Origin: an uncultured Lachnospiraceae bacterium
GTDB lineage: Bacteria > Bacillota > Clostridia > Lachnospirales > Lachnospiraceae
Direction of reading: 5' to 3'
DNA length: 64,000 nt
Assembly: GCA_947571775.1 (NCBI GenBank)
Contig: CANOZK010000003.1
Coordinates: forward strand, 62,001-126,000
Within the stretch, counting starts at the first letter, position 1. Each line of letters begins with the position of its first letter. The notes below the pieces were generated by a model. The model had not been told where the DNA came from. It ran no database searches and was given only the letters and a program-made list of their open reading frames with translations. The position numbers were made by a program, and so were the translations under genes. Positions 1 through 9,212 of the stretch are shown here, one piece after another.

Positions 1-587
1 GGAATCATCCAGACGCCCACTTGCAGCAAAATGGCGATAATCTGGGTCAAATCCCGAAAGAAAATCACAACCGCGCTTGTGGCGTAACAGATGCCCAGCA
101 CCAGCACAAACATACTGAACGTATAGTAAAAGATCTGCAACTCGTACCAATCAGGAAAGTAGCCGTAGCAGCTAAATAGGATCACCGCAAACAATACAAA
201 AAATCCGTGGATAAACAGGGCGGAAATCAATTTTACCATAGGCAGGATGCTGATTTTAAAGACCACTTTTTTGACCAGGTAGCTGTATTCGATCAAAGCC
301 CCAGTGCCGCTGCTTAAGGCGTCCTGGAAATAAAACCAGGGGACGATTCCTGCAATCAAGTACAGCACAAAGGGCACGGTCCCCACTTCTCCGCTGCGAA
401 ATCCCACCTGAAAAACGAACCAGTAGACCAGCACGGTCACAATCGGCTGGATAAAAGCCCACACAATCCCTAAGTAAGAGCCTGCGAATTTCGTCTTAAA
501 ATCATTTTTTGCCAGATTCAAAATCAACTGGCGGTTCTGGATGATCTCAATGGGCAGGGCAAGAAGCCCTGCTTTTTTCTCTGACAT
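1..587 (-). CDS. Polysaccharide ABC-2 type transporter permease (partial, C-terminus off the window)
   Basis: This is the N-terminal ~195 residues of an integral membrane permease of the Wzm/TagG type, which exports lipid-linked polysaccharide with a partner ATPase. The start is the ATG at 587-585, preceded on the minus strand by AGGAG. A short cytoplasmic N-terminus (QNRQLILNLAKNDFKTKFAG) is followed by several hydrophobic spans, as in ABC2_membrane proteins. It lies 9 bases after the rfbC stop in the same direction, so it is probably the last visible gene of the dTDP-rhamnose operon, and a rhamnose-containing glycan is the inferred cargo. The ATPase and glycosyltransferases would lie beyond position 1. 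Confidence 0.8.
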   Translation of the reverse strand, partial: MSEKKAGLLALPIEIIQNRQLILNLAKNDFKTKFAGSYLGIVWAFIQPIVTVLVYWFVFQVGFRSGEVGTVPFVLYLIAGIVPWFYFQDALSSGTGALIEYSYLVKKVVFKISILPMVKLISALFIHGFFVLFAVILFSCYGYFPDWYELQIFYYTFSMFVLVLGICYATSAVVIFFRDLTQIIAILLQVGVWMI

Positions 588-596
588 GGCCTGCTC

Positions 597-1166
597 CTAA
601 TTTCCAGAACCTTGGGTTGCCTGGTACTGCGAAAGCCCTTCCCATTTCTGATCTTTTTCGGAAATGGTGAGTTCCATGCCCTCCGGGATCGGCCAGTCAA
701 CGCCGATTTCTTTATCGTTCCAGGCCAGTCCGCCCTCATCGTTGGGATGGTAAAAATCCGTACATTTGTAAACGAATTCCGCAGTTTCCGAGAGCACCAG
801 AAAACCGTGGGCAAAATTTTTCGGAATGAAAAATTGTTTTTTGTTCTCGGCGGAGAGCCGAACGCCGAACCATTTGCCGAACGTCGGGGAACCCTCGCGC
901 AGATCTACGGCTACGTCAAAGACTTCCCCTTGGATTACCCGCACCAGCTTGTCTTGCGGATAGTTGATTTGAAAATGCAGCCCCCGCAGCACGCCTTTCT
1001 TGGACATAGATTGATTATCCTGGACAAAAGTCAGGTCAATTCCGGCTTCCTTGCAGTCGTTGTAATTGTAGGTTTCCATGAAATACCCCCGTTCGTCTCC
1101 GAATACTGTGGGAGTGATGACCTTTAGACCTTCGATTTCACATGTTTCTACATTTATTTTTCCCAT
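597..1166 (-). CDS. rfbC: dTDP-4-dehydrorhamnose 3,5-epimerase
   Basis: This 189-residue protein has the usual RmlC length and fold signatures. They include DERGYFMETYN near residue 24, VLRGLHFQ near residue 60 with the catalytic His at about 64, and FFIPKNFAHGFLVLSE near 112. It performs the third step of dTDP-L-rhamnose synthesis in the cytoplasm, the double epimerisation of dTDP-4-keto-6-deoxyglucose. It lies between rfbA, 65 bases upstream in transcription order, and the exporter permease. The final reductase, rfbD, is not in the window. Confidence 0.95.
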   Translation of the reverse strand: MGKINVETCEIEGLKVITPTVFGDERGYFMETYNYNDCKEAGIDLTFVQDNQSMSKKGVLRGLHFQINYPQDKLVRVIQGEVFDVAVDLREGSPTFGKWFGVRLSAENKKQFFIPKNFAHGFLVLSETAEFVYKCTDFYHPNDEGGLAWNDKEIGVDWPIPEGMELTISEKDQKWEGLSQYQATQGSGN

Positions 1167-1231
1167 TTTTTTATTTTTCCCTTGTTTTATACTTGTGTAC
1201 TCTTGGAATCTTCTGGGGAGTACATACTTTA

Positions 1232-2101
1232 TTATAGTCCTTCCGATACGTCCAGCAGATATTTTCCGTAGGCGGTTTTTAAGAGAGGCTGGGCCAGGCT
1301 CACCAATTGTTCCTTGCTGATAAACCCGGATCGGTAGGCGATTTCCTCAATACAGGAGATATATAACCCCTGCCTTTTTTGGACGGCGGCTACAAAATCC
1401 GCGGCGTCCAGCAGAGAGTCATGGTTGCCGGTATCCAGCCAGGCAAAACCGCGGCCCAGGGTTTCCACCTGGAGGGTGCCTCTGCTTAAATAGGCGTTGT
1501 TTACCGAAGTAATTTCGATCTCCCCTCTCTGAGAAGGCTTTACATCCTTGGCGATCTGCACCACGTCATTGTCGTAGAAATACAGGCCTGGCACCGCATA
1601 GTTGGACTTGGGGTGTTCCGGCTTTTCCTCAATGGACAGCGCCTTGCCGTTTTCGTCAAATTCCACGACGCCGTATTCTCTGGGGTCCCGCACATAGTAG
1701 CCGAAGATTGTCGCTCCGGCTTCCCTGGCAGCCGCTTTTTTCAGCACCCGCGAAAAGCTCTGCCCGTAGAAAATATTATCTCCCAGCACCAGGGCTACGT
1801 GATCGCTGCCGATAAAGGATTCCCCGATCAGAAAAGCGTCCGCCAGCCCTCTGGGCGTTTCCTGGATTGCGTAAGACATGCAAAGCCCTAATTGCTCGCC
1901 GTCCCCCAAAAGTTCCTGGAATACGGGCAGATCCCTGGGTGTGGAGATCACGAGGATCTCCCGGATTCCTGCCAGCATCAGTGTGGAGAGCGGGTAATAG
2001 ATCATCGGCTTGTCGTATACGGGCAGAATCTGCTTGGATACTGCCTTTGTCAGCGGGTATAGCCTGGTGCCGGCCCCGCCTGCCAATATAATCCCTTTCA
2101 T
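1232..2101 (-). CDS. rfbA: Glucose-1-phosphate thymidylyltransferase
   Basis: This 289-residue nucleotidyltransferase makes dTDP-glucose from dTTP and glucose-1-phosphate, the first committed step to dTDP-rhamnose. The N-terminus has the sugar-nucleotide loop [11 protein letters not shown] at residues 8-18, then [12 protein letters not shown] and LGDNIFYG. Length and motifs match the RmlA short form. It starts 15 bases after the rfbB stop, so the two are almost certainly cotranscribed. Confidence 0.95.
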   Translation of the reverse strand: MKGIILAGGAGTRLYPLTKAVSKQILPVYDKPMIYYPLSTLMLAGIREILVISTPRDLPVFQELLGDGEQLGLCMSYAIQETPRGLADAFLIGESFIGSDHVALVLGDNIFYGQSFSRVLKKAAAREAGATIFGYYVRDPREYGVVEFDENGKALSIEEKPEHPKSNYAVPGLYFYDNDVVQIAKDVKPSQRGEIEITSVNNAYLSRGTLQVETLGRGFAWLDTGNHDSLLDAADFVAAVQKRQGLYISCIEEIAYRSGFISKEQLVSLAQPLLKTAYGKYLLDVSEGL

Positions 2102-2116
2102 CCGTTTCTTTGCCTC

Positions 2117-3196
2117 CTAGATTTGATACATTTCTTCGTAATATTTCTGATAATTTCCGCTGGTCACATTTTTCATCCACTCTTCGTGTTCAAAAAACCA
2201 CTGGATGGTCTTGCGGATGCCGTCTTCGAATGCTGTCTCTGGATACCAGCCAACCTCTTTTTTGATTTTATCCGGGGCGATGGCGTAGCGGCGGTCATGG
2301 CCTTTGCGATCCTCCACATAGGTAATCAGGTCGTCGCTGACCAGCTTTTTGCGGGGATCGCCGTCGGGCAGCATATCGCGCAGCGTATCCAGAATGATGT
2401 GGATAATCTCAATATTCTGTTTCTCATTGTGGCCGCCGATGTTGTAAGTCTCAAATAATCGTCCTTTTTCCATTACCAGATCAATTCCTTTGGCGTGATC
2501 TTCCACGTATAGCCAGTCCCGGACGTTCTTTCCGTCGCCGTAGACTGGAAGCTTCTTTCCCTGCAACGCATTGTTGATGATCAGCGGAATTAATTTTTCC
2601 GGGAATTGATAAGGCCCGTAATTGTTGCTGCAATTGGTGATATTTGCCGGGAACCGGTAGGTGTCCATATAGGATTTTACCAGCATGTCCGAGGACGCTT
2701 TGCTGGCGGAATAGGGGCTGTGAGGATCGTAGGGGGTTGTCTCGTAGAAATACCCGCCGTCCTCCTCCAAGGAGCCGTACACTTCGTCCGTGGACACATG
2801 GAGGAATTTCTTTCCTTCCGAAAATGTGCCGTCCGGCAGTTCCCAGGCCGCCTTTGCTGCGTTTAACAGCACCAGAGTTCCCAGTACGTTGGTTTTGACA
2901 AAGATTTCCGGGTCCCGAATGCTTCGGTCTACATGGGATTCCGCTGCAAAATGCACCACCCGGTCAATCTCGTTTTCGGCAAAGACTTTGTTTACCGCCT
3001 CCCTGTCGCAGATGTCTGCCCGGACGAAGGTATAATTCTTTCGATTTTCGACTGATTTCAGATTTTCCAGGTTGCCCGCATACGTCAGTTTATCCAGATT
3101 GATGATATGGATATCGTTCTCGTATTTTTGAAACATATAGTGAATAAAATTTGACCCAATGAAACCGGCGCCGCCAGTTACCAGATATGTTTTCAT
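2117..3196 (-). CDS. rfbB: dTDP-glucose 4,6-dehydratase
   Basis: This short-chain dehydrogenase/reductase-family protein has 359 residues. The N-terminal NAD-binding motif TGGAGFIGSNF begins a few residues in, followed by VSTDEVYG and the YSASK (YxxxK) catalytic pair. It converts dTDP-glucose to dTDP-4-keto-6-deoxyglucose. I place the start at the ATG at 3196, which follows GGAGG at a good distance and begins MKTYLVTGG; the open frame continues 28 codons upstream but that stretch does not look like protein. It is the first gene of the minus-strand rhamnose cluster. Confidence 0.95.
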   Translation of the reverse strand: MKTYLVTGGAGFIGSNFIHYMFQKYENDIHIINLDKLTYAGNLENLKSVENRKNYTFVRADICDREAVNKVFAENEIDRVVHFAAESHVDRSIRDPEIFVKTNVLGTLVLLNAAKAAWELPDGTFSEGKKFLHVSTDEVYGSLEEDGGYFYETTPYDPHSPYSASKASSDMLVKSYMDTYRFPANITNCSNNYGPYQFPEKLIPLIINNALQGKKLPVYGDGKNVRDWLYVEDHAKGIDLVMEKGRLFETYNIGGHNEKQNIEIIHIILDTLRDMLPDGDPRKKLVSDDLITYVEDRKGHDRRYAIAPDKIKKEVGWYPETAFEDGIRKTIQWFFEHEEWMKNVTSGNYQKYYEEMYQI

Positions 3197-3304
3197 TCTC
3201 AAAACCTCCGATTCATGTTGTTGTCTAATCACTGGATAGATATTCCTGCTTATTATAGCATTGCCTGATTCAAGCTTCAACCAATTTTTTATATACTCAA
3301 TTAC

Positions 3305-3332
3305 AAAGAGTCCAGCAAATGCCGGACCCTTT
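3305..3332 (-). terminator. Intrinsic terminator after the cooS-cooF-oxidoreductase operon
   Basis: Read on the minus strand, 13 bases pair across a small loop with two G-U wobbles (core GTCCGGCA / TGCTGGAC), followed by a modest T-rich stretch. It separates the CODH module from rfbB. Confidence 0.7.
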
Positions 3333-3340
3333 TTTCTATT

Positions 3341-4564
3341 TTAAGACATCCACTGATATTCTCCGTTTTCGGCCACCTGATAAAAGTCTGCATAGTTGAT
3401 GTCAAAAATATTCTTTTGAATGCTGCTGATGTCGATTTTGTTTTTGATCAGATACTGCCAGGTTCCCGCATGGGAAATATCCCCTTGCAGCAGGATGCCC
3501 TGCACTTTTCCATCTTTTACAATCACCCGTTTATACTGAGATTTGTCTTCTTTGATCTGAATCTGATCGCCTTCTTCTTCTAGGATTCTTCCTACGCAGA
3601 GAGTAACCAGCCCAAAGAAGTTGATCGTGTTTTTGATGGCATAAGTATCGTTGTATTCTTCTGTACCGCCGCACATATTGGCGCCGGCAATTTTTCCCTG
3701 GTTTGCCGCGTTGGGCCAGATTCCAGAGAGGCCGGTGATATCCCCGGCAGCGTAAATATCTGCTTTTGAGGTCTTTAGACAGTTGTCTACGGTGACGCCT
3801 CTGTCGCATTCGATGCCGCTGCCTTCCAGACAGGCGATGGAGGAGCGTACGCCTGCGGCTACGATAAGCAGGTCGCAGGGGATTTCTTCGCCGTTGTCGA
3901 GAGTCACTTTGTGAATCTTGCCGTCCGCTTCGCAGACTGCCTCGGAGGCTTTCCTCCCCAGGACAAAACGTACTCCAGCTTTTTCAAACAGCGCCTGATA
4001 AGCGTTGGCGGCGTATTTGTCAAGCTGTACGGGCAGGATGCGATCCACCATTTCCACGATGGTGATTTTCTTACCCCGTTCTAAGAGGCCGTAGGCCGCG
4101 TCCAGACCCACCAGGCCGGAACCGATGATCAGCACGTTTTCTGCCAGGTCGGCTTCTTTTACGATTGCCTGTGCATCGGATAGATTTCGCAGACCGTATA
4201 CGTTGGAGGCTTTTCTAAGTTCTCCTACTGGCGGGATGAAGCTGTCGGCGCCGCCTGCCAGGAGAAGTTTGTCGTAGCTGATTTTTTCGCCATTGTCCAA
4301 AGCGATCTCTTTTTCATCGGGACAGACAGCGGTTACTTGGACGCCTTTCTTCCAGTCGATCCGATAGTTTTCAAAGAAATCTTTTTCCGTAAAATCCAAT
4401 CCCTGTTCATCGCGCTCGCCTGCAATGAATTTGTGCAGCATACAGCGGGAATGTACGTCGGTATCTTTGGATATCATCAGGATTTCTCCGGTATTGTCTT
4501 TCTGGCGGATGGTTTTTGCCGCTTCGACGCCGGCAACTCCAGCGCCTATGATCACATATTTCAT
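3341..4564 (-). CDS. FAD/NAD(P)-dependent oxidoreductase of a CooS-CooF module
   Basis: This 407-residue flavoprotein resembles NADH:rubredoxin or NADH:ferredoxin oxidoreductases. It has an N-terminal FAD site (IIGAGVAGVEAA), a central NAD site (VLIIGSGLVGLDAAYGL) and a second FAD motif (DIYAAGDITG). It begins 2 bases after the cooF stop, with its ribosome site inside the cooF end, so it is tightly coupled to cooF. In other Clostridia the order cooS-cooF-FNOR is read as CO oxidation feeding electrons through CooF to NAD(P); I infer the same here. The electron acceptor cannot be told from sequence alone. Confidence 0.85.
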   Translation of the reverse strand: MKYVIIGAGVAGVEAAKTIRQKDNTGEILMISKDTDVHSRCMLHKFIAGERDEQGLDFTEKDFFENYRIDWKKGVQVTAVCPDEKEIALDNGEKISYDKLLLAGGADSFIPPVGELRKASNVYGLRNLSDAQAIVKEADLAENVLIIGSGLVGLDAAYGLLERGKKITIVEMVDRILPVQLDKYAANAYQALFEKAGVRFVLGRKASEAVCEADGKIHKVTLDNGEEIPCDLLIVAAGVRSSIACLEGSGIECDRGVTVDNCLKTSKADIYAAGDITGLSGIWPNAANQGKIAGANMCGGTEEYNDTYAIKNTINFFGLVTLCVGRILEEEGDQIQIKEDKSQYKRVIVKDGKVQGILLQGDISHAGTWQYLIKNKIDISSIQKNIFDINYADFYQVAENGEYQWMS

Positions 4565-4566
4565 CC

Positions 4567-5013
4567 TTACACCTCCTCTACATAAATGGCCTGTTTGGGA
4601 CAGGAGGCTACGCAGGACGGTTCTCCTCCTGCATTTACACAGAAGTCACATTTGATTACTTTGGTCTTGCTCACTGTGTCTGGTTTCAGTACTCCATAAG
4701 GACAGTTCATCACGCACATAAAGCAAGAGCCGCAGCGTGTTTCATCGTAGAATACATGGCCGCTCTTGGGATCTTTGTGAAGCGCGCCGCTCATACAGGA
4801 TTCCACGCATTTGGGATCGTCGCAGTGGCGGCAGAACAATGGTTTGTATTGTCCGTCGGCGTCTTTCAAGATGCGGTTCCGGGATTCGTTATGGGGGTCT
4901 GTCAGATCCAGGTCGTAAACTGTCCCTTGGGTTTCCCTGTGCGCCTGCATACAAGCAATGGAACAGCTTTTACACCCGTCACATTTCTGATAATCGATTA
5001 CGATGCGTTTCAT
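4567..5013 (-). CDS. cooF: CooF-like polyferredoxin, electron carrier for CO dehydrogenase
   Basis: This protein of about 148 residues carries four four-cysteine sets, including CDGCKSCSIAC, CRHCDDPKCVESC and CGSCFMCVMNCP, followed by a final set near the C-terminus. They suit four [4Fe-4S] clusters. It is the usual partner that takes electrons from CooS. The ribosome site is AGGAAGGGG; possible starts are GTG 5022, ATG 5019 and ATG 5013, and I chose 5013 because KRIVIDYQKCDGC is where homologues normally begin. It lies 9 to 18 bases downstream of cooS, depending on the start used. Confidence 0.88.
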   Translation of the reverse strand: MKRIVIDYQKCDGCKSCSIACMQAHRETQGTVYDLDLTDPHNESRNRILKDADGQYKPLFCRHCDDPKCVESCMSGALHKDPKSGHVFYDETRCGSCFMCVMNCPYGVLKPDTVSKTKVIKCDFCVNAGGEPSCVASCPKQAIYVEEV

Positions 5014-5031
5014 ATGCATCACCCCTTCCTC

Positions 5032-6915
5032 TTATATATTAAGCCCTTGACGTTTTTCTTCTATAATTTTCTCAAGAATGTCAGCGGATTCCTTGGCGTC
5101 GGCGTTGATGATGACCTGTCCGCCGGTGAGTTTCTTCATATCTTCGGTAAGTACCTGTACGGCTACTGGGCTTCCGGTTACGAATGGAGGCAGTCCTAAG
5201 TGCAGCGGCAGTCCAAGAGCCAGACCATAGCAGCCGTCTGCCAGCGCTTGTTCTTCCAGCCACTGTGCGGCGGAGAGTACCAGCGGAAGCTGCGGCAGGT
5301 CTATATTCAAAGCTTCTGCCAGCTCAGTTGCCACGATTTCCAGACGGCCGATTGCCAGACATGGTCCAAAGTTTAATACCGGCGGGATGCCCAGTTTTTC
5401 ACAGACAGCGCGAAGCTTTGGCCCTGCCAGCTTGGCAGCTTCCGGCTCCATAAGGCCGCAGTTTTCGATTCCGCCTGAAGAACATCCGGCAGTCAGTACG
5501 ATGATGTCTTTGGCAATCAGTTCTTTTACCAGGTCTACGGACAGAACGTCGTGTCCGCCTGCAGTTAAGTTGGAACATCCAACGACGCCGGCAACACCTT
5601 TGATGTCTCCAGATACGATCAGATCGATCAGCGGTTTCCAGTTTCCGCCCAGGAATTTCTTTAAGGACACTTCGCTAACGCCGGTAAGGCTGTTTCCATA
5701 GCCGTGATCTTTCATCAGGTTCATGGGTACATTTCCGCGGCGGGCGGTGTAAGCTGCAACGATTTCATCGATGATCTCATCTGTGACAGCGGGACGGTTC
5801 TCGAAGTCAAATTCCTTTAACTCGGCGTTTGCTTTCTTTGCCACGTTGTCGATACAGATCTGTTTGATCTTTAATTCATCGCAGATTGGCTCGATGCCCG
5901 GAAGGGTACAGTTAAACTCGGAGATCACTGCGTCGATTCCGCCGGTTGCCAGGATTGCTTCACTGGTATAGTTGTTTCCAGCGTGTCCGTCGAAGATTTC
6001 GGTGTAATGTGCGCCGCGAAGCTGCAGATCCTGTCCGACACAGGTACAGCCAACCAGCTTAAAGCCTTTGGCTCCGGCTTTCTTTGCTTTTTCTTTTACA
6101 TCGTCATCGGTCAGACGATTTTGTAAGAATGTGAACATGGAATGCTGGTGGCCGGTGATCATAATGTTTATGTAGTCTGGATCGATGACGCGCAGTCCAA
6201 CGGGAGCTGTGCGGATTTCCGGCTCGCCCAAGACAACGTCATTTAACAGGTTGGTCAGCACCAGACCATGGATTCCGGTAGAGATTCCCAGCTTCAGGCA
6301 GTCTAAGAGCATGTTTACTGGGTCGGAATTTAAGTTGGTGGAGCATTTTACAACGCCGTGGAACACTTCGGATTTTGCGCCGCCCGGCAGGATGCCCAGC
6401 TCTTTCCATTTCTCGTAACGGGGGCCGTAGGACATCTTTTCGGTCAGATCCATTTTCTCATATTCCGGTTTATACAGATCCTTTAATACGGCGTCGGCGA
6501 CTGCTTCTGCGCATTTGTGTACGTCGGTTTCCTCAATGCCGAAAATAGAAGCCAGGCGTTTTAAAGTATCTACGCCCTTGATCTCGCCTTTGGTCTGGGC
6601 GATGTTCTTTACGTTTAAAGCGGTATTTTCTACTACATGGATGTAGCAGCCGGATCCAGAAGCAACGGCCCGCAGCAGATTCCGAACAACGATGGTATCT
6701 GCGTTGGCGCCGCAGATTCCCCGTGGTGACTTCGGTGTGATACGGCATGGCCCGTTGGCGCACAGACGGCAGCATACGCCCTGAAGCCCGAACCCGCATT
6801 TGGTACTCTGGCTTTCTACACGGTGATGGGATGTTTCCATGGGAAGCCCCGCAATGAACTCCTCTAACGGTTTGTCTGCGCTCTTACAGGTGTTGCACCC
6901 ATAACATTCATTCAT
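5032..6915 (-). CDS. cooS: Anaerobic (Ni,Fe) carbon monoxide dehydrogenase, catalytic subunit
   Basis: This 627-residue monofunctional CODH reversibly oxidises CO to CO2. N-terminal cysteines (CYGCNTC, then CGFGLQGVCCRLCANGPC) fit the D and B cluster regions. Candidate C-cluster ligands follow in VGCTCVGQD, SEFNCTLPG, VVGCSNLTAGGHD, AGCSSGGIENCG and NFGPCLAIGR. The start has an AAGGAGG site 7 bases upstream. No acetyl-CoA synthase genes are nearby, so this is the CooS-CooF-oxidoreductase type of module and not the Wood-Ljungdahl acs cluster, as far as this window shows. It heads a three-gene operon. Confidence 0.96.
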   Translation of the reverse strand: MNECYGCNTCKSADKPLEEFIAGLPMETSHHRVESQSTKCGFGLQGVCCRLCANGPCRITPKSPRGICGANADTIVVRNLLRAVASGSGCYIHVVENTALNVKNIAQTKGEIKGVDTLKRLASIFGIEETDVHKCAEAVADAVLKDLYKPEYEKMDLTEKMSYGPRYEKWKELGILPGGAKSEVFHGVVKCSTNLNSDPVNMLLDCLKLGISTGIHGLVLTNLLNDVVLGEPEIRTAPVGLRVIDPDYINIMITGHQHSMFTFLQNRLTDDDVKEKAKKAGAKGFKLVGCTCVGQDLQLRGAHYTEIFDGHAGNNYTSEAILATGGIDAVISEFNCTLPGIEPICDELKIKQICIDNVAKKANAELKEFDFENRPAVTDEIIDEIVAAYTARRGNVPMNLMKDHGYGNSLTGVSEVSLKKFLGGNWKPLIDLIVSGDIKGVAGVVGCSNLTAGGHDVLSVDLVKELIAKDIIVLTAGCSSGGIENCGLMEPEAAKLAGPKLRAVCEKLGIPPVLNFGPCLAIGRLEIVATELAEALNIDLPQLPLVLSAAQWLEEQALADGCYGLALGLPLHLGLPPFVTGSPVAVQVLTEDMKKLTGGQVIINADAKESADILEKIIEEKRQGLNI

Positions 6916-7025
6916 TTATGATACCTCCTTGGTGATACGTGATCATTTAGTTATTTTTGTTTCGTTCAAGATGGATTTTACTATATTTGAAATTTTTTTT
7001 CAACACTTGATTGAGACTCTTTGTC

Positions 7026-7054
7026 TTGATTTTTTTGTCGGAAAACTATATGAT
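7026..7054 (+). promoter_or_regulatory. Sigma-A promoter for the HAD gene
   Basis: TTGATT, 17 bases, TATGAT. It would start RNA near 7061, about 53 bases before the ATG at 7114. Confidence 0.6.
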
Positions 7055-7113
7055 GAAATCCAGTGTATGCTTTTGCGGCGCTTGTCCTGCAAAAGGGGAA
7101 AGGTGGAGGAACA

Positions 7114-7815
7114 ATGGGAATTACAACTGTTTTCTTTGATCTGGACGGAACGCTGCTTCCGATGGATCCAGATCTGTTTACAAAAAATTATTTAGAGCTG
7201 CTGGCGGCAAAGCTGGCCTCCTGCGGCTACGAGCCAAAACTGCTGATCGATACGATCTGGGCAGGGACGGCCGCCATGGTAAAAAATGACGGAAGCCGCA
7301 GGAATGAAGAAGTCTTTTGGGAAAAATTCGTGGAAGTTTATGGGGACGGGGCCCTTGCGGACAAGCCGGTGTTTGATGCGTTTTATCGCAAGGAATTTCA
7401 GGAACTGAAAGATTCCTGTGGATACAATCCCAAAGCAAAGGAAACTGTTTCGAGAGTCCGGGAAATGGGATATCGGACGATACTGGCGACAAACCCGATT
7501 TTCCCGGCAGAGGCCGTCGAGAGCCGCATCCGCTGGGCGGGGCTTGACCCTGCGGACTTTGAATTTCATTCTTCCTATGAAAAAATAGGCTACTGCAAAC
7601 CGAACCCCTGTTACTATCGGGACATCCAAAAGCAGAGGGGGCTTAGAGCGGAGGAATGCTGTATGGTCGGCAACGATGTGACAGAGGATATGGTTGCCGA
7701 AACGGTGGGGATGAAAGTGTTTTTACTGACCGATTGTCTGATCAACCGCGAAGGCAAGGATATTTCCGTGTATCCGCACGGCGGCTTTGAACAGCTTTTG
7801 GAATTTCTTTCATAA
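7114..7815 (+). CDS. HAD-family hydrolase
   Basis: This 233-residue soluble HAD phosphatase carries motif I FFDLDGTLLP, motif II around ILATNP, and motifs III/IV around KPNPCYYR and VGNDVTEDM. The cap insertion between motifs I and II suits small phosphorylated metabolites, but the substrate is unknown. The start is ATG 7114 behind GGTGGAGG; the frame is open 17 codons further upstream without good initiation signals. It is divergent from cooS. Confidence 0.88.
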   Translation: MGITTVFFDLDGTLLPMDPDLFTKNYLELLAAKLASCGYEPKLLIDTIWAGTAAMVKNDGSRRNEEVFWEKFVEVYGDGALADKPVFDAFYRKEFQELKDSCGYNPKAKETVSRVREMGYRTILATNPIFPAEAVESRIRWAGLDPADFEFHSSYEKIGYCKPNPCYYRDIQKQRGLRAEECCMVGNDVTEDMVAETVGMKVFLLTDCLINREGKDISVYPHGGFEQLLEFLS

Positions 7816-7860
7816 AAAAGCGGCTGGATTTGGAAAAATTGTTACAGAAAAGAGGGCTGG

Positions 7861-9096
7861 ATGATGAAAAAAATATTTTTGGGAATTCTCGCGGGAGTAT
7901 GGATGTGCGCAGGGGTCTTTGGGGGCTGTGCGCAGAATCCAGACAGCGAGACGTCTGCCGAAAAGGAAGAGGTAAAGGCTGAGACAGAAGCTGCTCCAGA
8001 AGAAAATACCGACTATCAGGTAAAATACCTTTCAATGAGCCAGGAGGAGAAGGAGGAAGTCTCGGAGAAGCTTCTGGCAGTGACGGAAAAATGCCAGCCG
8101 ATTTTTGAGCAGGCGGATAAAGGCAGCGCTTCCAATGTGGTTTTGGAAGAGGCGGCGGTTCATAAGATGGCAAAAGCCGCGGCGGCAGACGGGACTCCCG
8201 TTACCTGCGGGGGACACGACCTGAATATGCACAATTATGAGCTGGTGGACAGCGAACTGCAAAAAGCCAGAGAATCCGAAGATGCAAAGACGGAATTTTA
8301 TGTGATAGACGCCAATGGAATTTTTCGGTATTATCGCTTCCAATTTGAAGGCGGGGAGCTGTCTTTAACATTTGCGGGAGCGGTGATCGGGCAGGAAGGC
8401 CCGGTGATTCAGCAGATGGAGAAAATACAGCCGTATCAGTGGGAGTATACCGAAAAAGGGTGGCTTATCTGGGAAAAGGCGTTGTCCAGGAATCAGGAGA
8501 TGGATATGCATGTTTTCTGCCGGGTTCTGCCTTTGGATGAGAAATGCAGAGAAATTACGGAAAAATATATAGCTTCCGTCGGTTACACGGATAACAACCT
8601 ATTTTTAGTGGATTGGGATAAGACAAGCCGACAGCAGATTGTATTCAACGATTTGTTTGACTCCCTGTACAGAATGGAAACGGGCAGTGCGCCGGATCAA
8701 GGCGCTTACTCAGAAGGAATTCCGAAAGAAGAGTTTGAGACAAGGATACTGCCGCATTTTGATATGACGGCAGAAGAGTTGGAGCAGTATGGAGCATATG
8801 ACCAGGAGAAGGGCGTTTATCCATGGTATGCAGTCGGGCCGCGAAATCAAATACAGCGCACCAGTCTTCTGCCGGAAGTGGTGAAATATGTGGAAAACGA
8901 GGACGGCACGTTATCGATTTATGTGGAGGCGGTTTTTATCCAGATAGGGAAAGATTGTGCCTTTCGGCATATCGTGACAGCCAGGGAAGAAGACGGGAAG
9001 TGGATCTATCTGGGCAATCAGATTGACTGGGAGGAGGCGTATACGGTTCCGGCCTATAAGGCGAGGAAAGAGTATGTAGAGCGAAAAACCGTGTAA
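7861..9096 (+). CDS. Predicted lipoprotein of unknown function
   Basis: This 411-residue protein begins with a signal peptide ending in FGGC, a plausible lipobox with the acylated Cys at about residue 22. An acidic Glu-rich linker of about 25 residues follows, then a mixed alpha/beta extracellular domain without a motif I recognise. Two ATGs in tandem (7861 and 7864) are both usable. It lies 45 bases after the HAD gene and may be cotranscribed with it. I do not assign a function; it should sit on the outer face of the membrane. Confidence 0.75.
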   Translation: MMKKIFLGILAGVWMCAGVFGGCAQNPDSETSAEKEEVKAETEAAPEENTDYQVKYLSMSQEEKEEVSEKLLAVTEKCQPIFEQADKGSASNVVLEEAAVHKMAKAAAADGTPVTCGGHDLNMHNYELVDSELQKARESEDAKTEFYVIDANGIFRYYRFQFEGGELSLTFAGAVIGQEGPVIQQMEKIQPYQWEYTEKGWLIWEKALSRNQEMDMHVFCRVLPLDEKCREITEKYIASVGYTDNNLFLVDWDKTSRQQIVFNDLFDSLYRMETGSAPDQGAYSEGIPKEEFETRILPHFDMTAEELEQYGAYDQEKGVYPWYAVGPRNQIQRTSLLPEVVKYVENEDGTLSIYVEAVFIQIGKDCAFRHIVTAREEDGKWIYLGNQIDWEEAYTVPAYKARKEYVERKTV

Positions 9097-9110
9097 TAGG
9101 CAATCGGTTC

Positions 9111-9140
9111 TTGCAACAGGGGACAGGGTTGTGGTATCAT
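9111..9140 (+). promoter_or_regulatory. Possible sigma-A promoter for the membrane protein gene
   Basis: TTGCAA, 18 bases, TATCAT, about 70 bases upstream of the ATG at 9213. Confidence 0.35.
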
Positions 9141-9212
9141 AAATCGATAGTTTTTGATAGAATGATGTAACAGTTCCGATACCTTTATTGATAGAAACGG
9201 CAGGATAAAGAT

